NCBI GenBank assembly: GCA_959347315.1
Contig: OY365817.1
Location: forward strand, 2,266,295 to 2,330,294
Reading direction: 5' to 3'
DNA length: 64,000 nucleotides
Source: Bimastos eiseni
Lineage: Eukaryota > Annelida > Clitellata > Crassiclitellata > Lumbricidae
Positions 27,901 to 39,900 of the stretch are shown here, one piece after another. Position 1 is the first letter of the stretch. Each line of letters starts with the position of its first letter. The position numbers and the translations under genes were made by a program. The notes beneath the pieces were generated by a model. The model saw only the letters and a list, made by a program, of their open reading frames with translations, did not search any database and was not told the DNA's origin.

Positions 27901-30900
27901 TATTCGTACGTGTGTATACACTATACAGGCCTTTAAGAGGAGGAGGTGGAGCGCAGACAATAAGGAGTGGCCTCAGATAGTGGAGTAAAGTAGTTGTTGA
28001 AGATCGTAGGTTGTAGATTATGACTTTATTGAACCATGAATTGAGATATTTGGTATAGTGTGATTTGCTTTAGTTCTAGTATACCCAACTGACTATAGGT
28101 TAGGTCAGAGGTGTAACAAGGTTTTGAAAAGTGGAGGGGCATAATTTAAAAGATATTGCGCGAAGCGCCCAAAAAATTTTGTCCCTTCCCACTTTTTGAG
28201 TTTTGCCCCCCACCCCGAAATTTGAAAAATGGGGGGCACTAATTATCTTAACAAAAGTAATCTTAAAAATCCATTGGGTAAACATAGAAAGAACCGATTT
28301 GGGGGGCACATAGCACTAAAACTGGGGGCAGATGTATGGTATGACATAAAGTCACATCATTTGCAGAATCATGTACGAATCACACACAAAATGAGTAATG
28401 AATAGGCCCCTAAGTGATGAAAATTTTCAAGCCGAAATATTTATTTTATTCCTGAACAATATCGTTTTAGTTTTTGCTGCATCTATTTTAGTTTCGTTTC
28501 GGTTTTGATTTTCACGAAGTTCGTTTTAGCTTTAGCTTTCGCTGGCTACGTATCTTGGTTATAGTTTTAGTTTTCGTCGATGAAAATATTCAATTTTCGT
28601 TAATTGTCATTTTCGCTTTCGTTAAGGAAAACAACACTAGTCTCAAATCTAAAATTGGACAAAGGAGGAGGGTGACGCTAATGATTTGTGGGTACTATAA
28701 TTTTAATTCACCCGAATTAACTTCTAATTTATTTCAGTGTAGGTCTATGTACGAAGGTATTGTATCGTCCACAATAACGTCCCCCCATCGTGAGGGTCGG
28801 TTAGTGTTAGGGTTAGTGTAGTTTATAGAATCGACGAAGAAAAATGTGCATGAATGGAAGCTGGATCGATGAAACTATCATGCATAGTTAGAAGTTCGAT
28901 TGATGACCCACAAATGGTGTCGCGATGTAAGCTAGTGGAATTTCTGATCAACGTTGTTTTAATGAAATACTCTAAAACACACTTTCAAAATTCTTTTTAT
29001 CGATCCAGCTCCATTTAATCATAATTATTATAATCAATCCAGTTTCTACTTTTAAAATACATGATACTGTTTTTGGCCTCCTAAGTAAATCAGAAATGAA
29101 TTCGGGTGAATTAAAATTATAGTACCGATTTTTTTTATAACAAATCACAAAGAGTCGTTAAACTGAAAGTTCTGCTACTACAATTGGTCAGATACGATAA
29201 AACTCGCATTTAAAATATGACTAGAGAAGTGAAAGAAAACTAGTGATGAAAGTTATGTGAATAACATAATATTATCCTCGAATTTCAAACTCTATTCCAG
29301 CCGCCTTTGTTCGAGGACATAACCAAATTTGTAACTTGTAAGCGGTAGAGGTGCTTAACATACGCGGCGTATGATCGTTTGAATAAATTTTAAAGATGTC
29401 AACGCCATTGAATCCATAGCTGCCCGTTAAATATTGGAATACATTATCATTCCGCGACGATTGGTTAGGGGCAAGAGCTCTCTTTAGACACCTTTAAAAC
29501 GGCGTTGTCAAACGCTTCATATGCAGAGGACACGGTTGATGCAGCATACACAATCCCATCCTTAAAGATAGATGAACAAGTCCGTCTCTGCGATGATTCT
29601 TGCATATATGCCGCTGAATTAACTGCAATTAAAGAAGTTTTATTATGAATATCAGAGAATGAAAATCAAGATAATAAGAAATTTGCTGTTTTTTCTGACT
29701 GTTTGAGTGCTCTTACTTCTATTAAAAGTAACTATTGACACTCTAGATCACTCCTTTTACAGGAAGCAATGGTAGCAATGAATCAAATTAAAATGAGTAA
29801 CATATGTTTAGTTTGGATTCCAAGTCACGTTAATATATTAGGTAATGAAAAAGCAGATGCTTTAGCAAAACAATCTCTTAATTTGCCTTTTATAAATTCA
29901 ACAAATTATTTAGAATTATAAGATATCTTTTCCATTATAAAATCTCATGTAGTTAATGAATGGCAGAGGGAATATGACAGTGATTCCAACGGTCAGCATT
30001 ATAAATATATTTGTCCTATGGTGGACACGTGCTTAAAATTCACTGACCCAAATAGAAGGAAAGAGGTTCAAATATCAAGATTAGGGAAGTAAATCTAAAT
30101 GAAAAAATATTAACCATTTATTATTAAATTGTTGAAAAGATATTAACATATTAAAAGGTGCATGTGTTTTATATCAGATGGATTTTAATTTTAAAAATTA
30201 CTTAGTGATGGTTGTATGCAAAGTAAAGTTTATATGCTTATAAACCTTATTTATAATGGAAAAGTTGTGTAACTGTTGTCTTACATAAATTGAATTGTTT
30301 TTTTAGTGTGTGCAAAGTAGGACATAAAAATGTGTGATAGTCGTTAAAGCTCTGTATTGTTTCTTATAGATTGATTTCATTGACAATTACATATGTCAAA
30401 TAAAAGAATGGAATAAGATGATCTTGGTGTAAAGATTGTGAATATATAAAATCTGTAAACCTCTGGAAAACATTTTGCACTAGATTAAGAATTCTTTATT
30501 CTGAGTGAAGTTTGCTAAATGTGATTCAACATGTGCTCAGTTACTAGTGTGCTAAAAATGTTTTCTCTTCTTGCAACAAGTTTCTATTGTCATGTTGCAG
30601 TTATGAAAAGTTGTCTTAGGAATTTGTTATAGTTGATGTAGATAGGCCAATGCTTTGGCTTAAAGATTCTTTCTCTGTTCAATTGCTTTGCATTGATTGT
30701 GTTAATTAGGTGCTTATACAAACATGTGATAATTAATTTTGACCTCATTTGAGTTATTTCATACATATACATGCATATATGAGAAATGTTAATGGAGTTT
30801 TACTAGAAAGTCAAAGTGAGTAATTTGAGACTTATGCAAAGCTGTAATTTACTGAATTACACCTTAGTATAATATGATAAATGAATGTTATGAACATACA

Positions 30901-33900
30901 TTATATGCAAATATTTCTGTAATAATTTATGATAGAATAAGAACATTATGAAAAAATTTCATGTTACAAAATTCTTTAAAAGTTTGATGATTACATAATG
31001 TGCATAGAGACTGGTCATACATAAATTGTTTTATTTTTAACATTTCTTGATGTAAATATTGTTACATTTGCATGAGAAACCATATTAAATGTATTATTGA
31101 TGTTATTAATACCATAATTATTTATGTTGTAAAACAATGAACACTAATGACAGTTTAAAATTCAGACAGTTTTGAATGGTGTCTTTCAGACGCTATGAAT
31201 TTCTTTGCACCGTACTGTAAATGTTTCAAATTGTCGTCAACGGCCATAGATGTCATATGACGACGTTAAACCGTGGATTAATAATAAAGACTTCCCAAAA
31301 GTAAAGACCGTTTCTCATATCCTAGTACTCGGTTCACGAGCGGAACGTTCTGGCTATAGGAAGGTTCTACAAAATATTCTGCTAATTTCTAATTCAACCT
31401 ACATTACGGTAACAAAGATCATTAACGGAGCCATCCTTCTTTATTCAGACTTAGGACTGGCCCTGCACATGTGCAATATGTCGCAACTGGAAATTGCAGA
31501 TGTTATGTAATTTATTATTATTCAACAGTTTAACGAGATCTTATAGCAACAAAGACATTCAACGTACACAGATGTTAGGTGAACAGTGTTTTTAATTATG
31601 TCAAAAATGCTTATAATTTTAAATCAAATGGGCGGACAACGTTTCAAAGGTGTCTAACGTGAACCCTATTCTGTCAAGACTATCGAAGGGACAGAACATT
31701 GGAGCTGCATCGAAACAAATAACGACACCGTGTGATAACAAGGATCATTAACGTTGCTGTGAACTCTTGTATTACAACGCAGTGTTGTTAAGCTTGCAAA
31801 ACAACTGTAACTTGACTCCTTACGTTGTAGCTGTACGCCGAGTGAGTGATGGACCTCGATCAAGTTTAGACACCCTTATTCATTCATTCATTACAAGGAT
31901 TTATATGGCGCCCCTTCAAGGCTACTAATCAGAAGCGCTCCCGACTCCAACACGTTTAAAAAGAACAGTTTTAAGGTGAGTATAAAAGGAGTCTGAGTGG
32001 ATGCTTGGCGACAACCGCAGCGCCAACGGGGGCATGTTCCAGAGCGAGGGGCCAACGACTGAGAAGGCACGATTCTGTTTAGTAGTTGTACGGGCAAATG
32101 GGACAGCGAGCATGCCTCGCTCAGTAGAGCGTAGAGAGCGGCGACCCAGTACACTCAAAGTAGAGTAACAGAGATCGCAAAGATAGGCAGGGACGAGACC
32201 TAGCAAGGACCGCCATAGGCCTACCAAAGAGATGATACTGTACGAGATTCGCTGTTGGGGAAGCCAGTGGCGCACATCCAGCATATAGCCGGAGAAATGG
32301 TCAAATGCGTCCGACAAGACGTGCAACAGTACGCAGGACCCGCTCCAGGCACCGCAACCTCTCAGCTGGAAGGCCTGCATACAGAGAGCAACAGTAATCC
32401 AGTCGGGCTGTGATGAAAGCGTGAACCTTTAGTTCGCTTCCTTATAATTATGGTTTAAATATTCGTTCATTTGCTAAGCGTGATATATGCTGTAATATGC
32501 CACGAAAGTTTCTGTCTACTGCAACGGCCTATATTGTAAAAAGCGGTCGTTGGAAGTCTGGAACCATCCATTCAAGCGTATGAATTAAATCTCTGGCGAA
32601 AACATTGCCACTAACGCCACTTATGCCAGTCCAAATTCAGTAACAATGATGAGGCCAATGATGCGATTGTAGAATGCTAGCGCTATTAGGTTACTGTCGT
32701 TACGCTATTGTCATTACGCTATTATGGTCATGTAATTACTTGCATATTAATTACTTGTAATTCATTCCTGTTATAACAATTTATTTATTGTATTTACTTT
32801 CTTTACTTTATAATGATTTATTGTTAGATTAGTCGTTCAATTATTGTCTGGTTATATAAAACTTGTCATAATAAATTTCCAGAATAATATCGAGGTATTG
32901 GTATTTTCAGTTCAACTGAGTGAAAACAAAGATGATTAGCATTACCCTCCTTTATCCGAACTTGGGACTGGCACTTTCAGAGTGCGAACATTGGTGAATT
33001 TTCAGAAAGCTACCATTATGCAACAAATCTAAGTAATTGAGTGAGTATAATAACTATTAGGCATGCCAATCGACGAATAAAACACATAAGCCTAATAAAA
33101 TGTGAACAAAATGTTTCTCAACGGAATCTGCTGCTATTTTATTGCTCAAAACCATAGCAATAACCTACTCTTATCTAACCATCAGAAAATGGTCATTTTG
33201 AAGATTATCAGTTGTTGACCCTTTCACATGGAACACACTCCTCCTTATGTGGCGGACAGGTCACAAGGCTTGAATGAATGATTTATTTAAATAATCGGCT
33301 CGCCATAGTGTTATTTTACGTCTATTTTTTTACATTGTTGCGTATAGGAAGGAAGACCGATCGACGGTTTTTCATTGAGTACATAGCTTGCAGACGCATG
33401 AATTGGCTTGAGTATAGCTTGACATGCGGTGCATCGCTATATATGTGGAGCAAGTGGTTCGTACTGCTTCATACGTAGAGTGGTTCTCGTACCGCTCCAG
33501 GGATCGTTGAGTGTTGCCATATAAATACGACCTCTAGTGACAGCCGCTCTCACGGTCAGGCTGGTGCTGCTTTTCGCTGATCTGGTGGGGTGGGCCCCTC
33601 TGCCGTCGATCGCAAGACGGACCGTGCCCTGATCGTAGGAGTCAACAGGCTGACAGAGAAAGACCGATCGTGAGAAATGCTCACAGGTCTGGTTACCGTT
33701 CGAGAGTGCGTAAAGACCCGATCGAGAGAAATAAATGAATGAATGACAGGTCTGTTCGGAAATACGGGAAGATGGTGACCCCGTTGGTGGCCGTGAGTGA
33801 TACAGACTGGGTGAGTCCCAGAAGGGACCGACGCATATATCGAGAGAGACCTCGGCGGCCGGCCGAGAGATAGACTGGGAAAAATCCCCGACCGTGCAGA

Positions 33901-36900
33901 CCGTGGGAGTTCTGGTGGCCGAGAAATAGTCTTGTTGGCTACCTAGATCGGTCATAGTTACTCCTCGAGAATACCAGCCGGTTGTCGGATACGTGACCCC
34001 GTCGGTGGCCGTGAGAAATAGAGATCGGGTAAAGCCCCGAGCAACCGAACGCTACATCGAGACAGATTTATGGCGACTGTTGAGACAATTTACGGGAAGA
34101 ATTCCCCAGTGTACACGTTGGTTAAAAGACGGGGACGGCGGACCCGTGAAGCCGTTGGAAACAGACTGAGAGCTACCGGAGAAGCCGTTGACAAATACTG
34201 GAAAACATGAATACATTCGATAAATACGGGGAGGGTGACCCCATTGGTGCGTTCGATACAGGGAAAGTTCCCTTTGGTACCGAAAACCTGATCAATTGTG
34301 GGCGTCTCCGCATATTTTTTTCTATTTACGGTTTTCCGTAAATACCTATACTTGGCTACCTAGTGTAGTCATACTTACTCCTCCCGTTTACCAGCAATCT
34401 GTTGATTTGCGTGTCTGATCGCAATGCCTTAGGTCGCGGTTTCCCCGCGTATCTTTAATTGAGTTACTAAACGTAATATCTGTACTTGCGGTGTCCCCGC
34501 AGTATGTCTTCTTGATAGTCTTACGGTCTTTTGGTAAATATTCTTACTGGCTACCTATGTTGGTCACAGTTACTCCTCTCGGTTTTCCTGAAATCTATTC
34601 ACTTGTCTGTCTAGTTGCAATATCTTGGCTCGCGGTTTCCCCGCGAGGCGTCTACTAATTTCTTCTTGTAGATCTAACTACATAATCTCTTTTCGAGGAC
34701 TTCCTCGAAAAATTTGCCAGTGGTTCGTTCCAGTGTATAAGAGACAGAGTACAATTGCTTCAGAGAAAGTGATTATAATAAGACAGGTCTGTGTGAAACA
34801 GAGATAACGTGGTGACACTTACCTCAGGTGCCTGTGAGAGAATTGATTCTGAGAAACGAGAGTTGGTGCATTACCGTTGGTCAGAGCTCTAGGTGACGAG
34901 TATCTAGATGATCCTACGATGAGAGGAATAAGTGCAGTCCGAGGAAGTTACAGACATGTGATAGTCTGGGTGATCGGATACTAAAGTATATGACAGATGC
35001 AAGCAGGCCGAGAAAGATACTTGTTGGCTACCTAGCTCAGTCATAGTTACTCCTCACGAATACCAGCAGGTTGTCGGAGACGTGAAAACTCGGGTGGCCG
35101 CAAGAGATACAAGCCGAGTAGATTCCCGCAGTAGCAGCCGTACAAACCGAGAGAGCTGCCGGTGTAGAGTTGGCACATACGGGGAAAGTTCCCCATTGAA
35201 TACGTTCGATAGAAATATCGGGGAAATTCTCGAAGGACCCGCTGGAATTACACGTGGAGGGTGAACACGTTAGAAGAGCACGTGATAAACAAGAGAAAAC
35301 ACTGGTGCCGATTGATACCTTCAGGTTACTAGTCAAGTAACTCTTCGTGATGGCTTTATAGTCGTTCGATAGATACTCTTTTTTGTTGCCTACGTTAGTC
35401 ATAGTTACTCCTCCCGGTTTTCAGAGTATCAGAATATATTACGGTGTTGGCGGACAACTGCCAACGCAGAGGACGGTCAATCGTGTGCATGATAACTTAT
35501 GCGTGTGAGGCCGGTATGCCACACACGGAAATGGGCCAAGAGGCCGACGTGAAAGTCTGGGCAGTCGGAAACCCAGGGTAAAGATAGTAAGCAGACCAAA
35601 AATTGATCGATGCGTAAATATTACTGTTGGCTACCTACGTTGGTCATAGATACTCCTCCCGTTTTCCCGAAGTGTATCTACTTGCGTGTCTGATCGAAGT
35701 GATCGATACGAGTACGTTTGGGTAATCGGGTACCCAGGTGAATACATGGTTGTTTGTCGTCACTCACAGTTCTGAGAGCTGACTAAAGTGCGAGGTCGGG
35801 CCCCCTCGTGCGTAGGTCGGATCGAAGATCTGTGTGCAGATAGCGAAGGTTATAGACAGAAGACCTTCACTATCAGTGTCCGTGAATACCATGCCAGTGT
35901 CATTTTTATCGAAGCAGAATATATCAGTGTTGGTGGGTAACTGCTAACACAGAGGACGGGAACTTAGTCAGTCAAATGTGCATGACAAAATATACGTGTG
36001 CGGCCGTTTATGCCATACACGGAAATAGATCGAGAGATACGTGTTGAGCAGAAGACGTGATAGCTAAGTGTCTAGCATTATATGACGAAGAGCTGTGAGA
36101 CTGATGTGTCTAGGACGACAGAGGTTAGAGAGTTGGGGACAGTAATGTCTAAGAGTATAAGACGTTGGATTGAGCTACCGATAATTGTATAGGCCGAAAT
36201 GGCTTATGGACTTGTTTCAAATATGTCTGAACCTCGTAACTTAAGAAAACGTTTGGTGTCCCTAAATGGCGATAGTTTCAGAGTCACAAGATGCTGAACG
36301 GTACGACATCAGGTAGAGGAAGACGAGGCTAGTAGCTTGGAAGGTATGCAAGGCGAGGAAGACTCCTGCCGGTATGATTATGAACCCTGTTTTGAGTACG
36401 GCCAACCTCAGAACGTTGCCCATCCGGCGACCGCGGAATAGGCAGAGTCAGACCTCGTTACTAATTCGAGCCGTCTTACCTTTCTTGGAGAAGAAACCCG
36501 TCCCTAATCTTGCCTGGTGATAGTGAACATCCTGGTAGATATAGAGAGTAACCGCTTGGCATTGAGATTTGGTAAGAAAGTGACTCGGGCGACTCCAGGC
36601 GTGTCAGCGAGCTGGGGTCGACACCGTCCGTTAGCGCTAGGCAGGCGCTCGGGCGGCAGAACGCCACACTTAGAGATGCGACTGTTGTCAAAGAGTAATG
36701 CGCCATTGTTTCACAATTATTTGCTTAACCCTTTAGCGATCAGTGTGTACTTAGGTGTACAGCATCATCAATAACGCTGGTCGTTAAAGGGTTAAGCCTG
36801 ATTTCTATCGCTGCGGTTGAGCTTGAAGAGCCTCAGTGTGGACTTCTTGAGAGGTGCTAAATGAATGTTAAAACGAATGAATGAATGGATGGATGGATCC

Positions 36901-39900
36901 TGGTTCTGTACAACAATCTGCACCTTCGAATTTAATGAGGATTTAACTATATAACGTAGGAAGGAAACGATATAAAGGTTTGTAATTTCGTACTCCTTGC
37001 ACTCTGCAGTGTCAATGCCAAGCCTGGATAAAGGCGAGGCCAATCTGAATAAAACATTCCGTATACAAGTAAAGAGATTTCCCTGTGTCTAGGCTTAGTA
37101 CAACCCTACCTGGTCGAAATTCCTCGCGGGCGCTGTTAATACGAATCTCGGTTTCGGCTGCGATCGACAGTTTTTCGTTGACCTCGATAGCAGCTTCCTT
37201 GGTAACTGTAAGGGCTTCTATGAGCGTTTCATCCTCAACAAGAGATCCCTTTGTTGAGTTCAGGTGGTAGAGCAGGTTGTCCTCCAACTCCTGCATCCGT
37301 CTCTTATTGGCTGTTACTTCAGCGATCAACTTCGTTCTCTCAGACTCCAACTCCTAACGACATCAGCCAAACGATGATAAAGAGACAATTAGTTTTGCGA
37401 AAGCATTATTGAGTAAATATATCCTATAATAAAATATCACAAAGACCATAGAAGATGTGTTTTTATCGATCCCATCAATTGAATAATTTTTATCGAAATA
37501 CATACTACCAGATTATTGCGATTTGGTATACGGAACAATAATTATAGGGGCAGAGAAAAAATATAAAGGGGCCACATATCCTAGCAGGACTATCCTTTCT
37601 AGTTCATAATTCATAGCAGCAGGCTAGGCTTATACCAGAGGTGCAACAAGGTTTTGAAAAGTGGGGGATAATTAAAAAAATATTGCCCGAAGCGCCAAAC
37701 ATTTTTTTGCCCCCAACCCCACTTTTTGAATTTAGCTTCCAAGAACTTTAAAAATTGGAGGAACAAATTATTTTAACAAAGATAATCTTAAAAAGCCATT
37801 GGATAAACATAAAAAAGAACCGATTTGGGCGCACATGGGGGGGGCACTGAGTACTAAAACTGGGGGCTTTGGCCCTCCAGTTTTGAAACTGGGAGGGGCC
37901 GGGCCGCTTGTTACACTCCTGGCCTATACATTTACCACTTAGTACAGACTATTGTCTCATTAATTCGAACCAACAACTACGCAGTAAGATTACATGATGT
38001 TACCAGGTAGTAACAGAATTAACAAGTTTAACAGACTGGCTGATGCTAAGTTTAACAGACTGGCTGATGCTAAGTTTAACAGACTGGCTGATGCTAAGTT
38101 TAACAGACTGGCTGATGCTAAGTTTAACAGACTGGCTGATGCTAAGTTTAACAGACTGGCTGATGCTGAAGTCGACAAGACTTCATACACATGGTTGCCT
38201 CTTACGGTTCGCTTGAAAAACTCTACTTCTTCAATCATTCGTAATCTTGAGATATCTATACAGCCTACTAAGTCTCACTTAGTCATTGCGTACTGTATGC
38301 CACGAAAGAAAGTGACACGCGGGAGACAGAGAGACAGAGACAGAGAGAGAAAGAGACAAAAGAGAGAGAGAGAGAGAGATAGAGAAAGAGAGAGAGAAAC
38401 GGAGATAGCGCAAAACACAGAGAGCGAGAGGCAGAAATATAGCAGTGAAACCAGACCTTAACAGACCTCAACAGACCTTAGCTGCAAGATGACAACCAAT
38501 GAACAATTATTGTGATCATGGACTACTGTTGTAATCATATGCACGAAGTCCCACTTTAACTGGACGGAATCATAAGTTTCGGCTTTGGTGGTAATCGCCA
38601 TCATTAAAACATTAAGTTTTTATCGCAATTAACAGGCTTATTTGGTCTTTATACATTAGCCATTAGATATTGAACATCAAAGTTCCAACACTAACCTACA
38701 ATTCCCTAAAACAGGCCTACTCCCAGTCACGTATACGACTACATAGCCGAATAGCCGTTTGTAAAGAATAATAAGTCCTGCTTGGCCAATAGGCCCAGTA
38801 TTTTAAAGGCCGGAACAGAATGATAGCGGATTGTAATTGTTCATTTTCACGGAGCGCTTCAATCCGATGCCACAAACGGAGAATGGACCGGAGTAACATT
38901 TCTGCATGACTGGTTGCTGAGACAGCAATATTCGACATAGGTTGTTGTAGATATTTCATAACATATAAATGATTATTATATTTTATTCCTACATATATAA
39001 ACATACACATTGTATAAATGTATATATATACATACAATGTACACACATACATATGTAAAATTTATTCATGTGGCCATATGCTTATTTTTGTTCATGAAGG
39101 CTCTTTTTTGACCATAATAGTTGTTTTCTTCTTTCAGTTTTTTTCCATGAAGGTTTTTCCCCATCTTATTTACAGAGCATCAAAACAATTTCATAACATC
39201 AAAGTCAAACTATCTATATAATGTTAACAAGTAATATTCAATATTAACATTACATCATTTACAGTATAGGACTATAGACAATATTCAATAATCCAAAACA
39301 ACAGAACAACCAAAGGAATAATAATAAATCCAGACATTCAGGATTACAAAATAAACGAATTAATATCAACTTAACAACTAAAGTATCATTAATAAAACAT
39401 CGAATCTGACGAAGGTCGAACACAACTATATAACGCTCAAAGGAAACGATCCAAAGGTGTCCGAACTTGACCCACGTCCTGCGTTCGACCAGCGTATAAC
39501 TGCAACGCACGATGTCAAGGTAGTGTTTCAGTTGAAACGACACTGTGGGATAACAAAGATCGTAAGCGTCGCCCTCCTTCTTCGTCCAGGCTTGGGACTG
39601 GCACTGTCAGTGTGCAATCAGTGGCGGAGTTTACTCTTTCAAGGCTGTTGTAATTTATAATACCTTACCACACCAAATATTAATTTAATTTTTTTCTTAA
39701 CTTAAAAAAATAATTGCAATGATTCATTTGTCAAAAGATGAAATGATTAAGCTATGAGCCGTTAATTTATTAGTATTATGATACACGTCATCGGAAATTA
39801 GCCACTTTTAACGACGCTACGCAAGAACAAAGAAGATTTGCGTCGCCCCTCCTGATGTTTTGAACAGGCACTGTTAGAGGGGTGGATTTCTCCAATTCAA

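Noticed and set aside
33437..33955. 172-residue minus-strand frame
   Set aside because: Low-confidence frame in the complex repeat block, with no recognisable motif and repeats crossing its ends.
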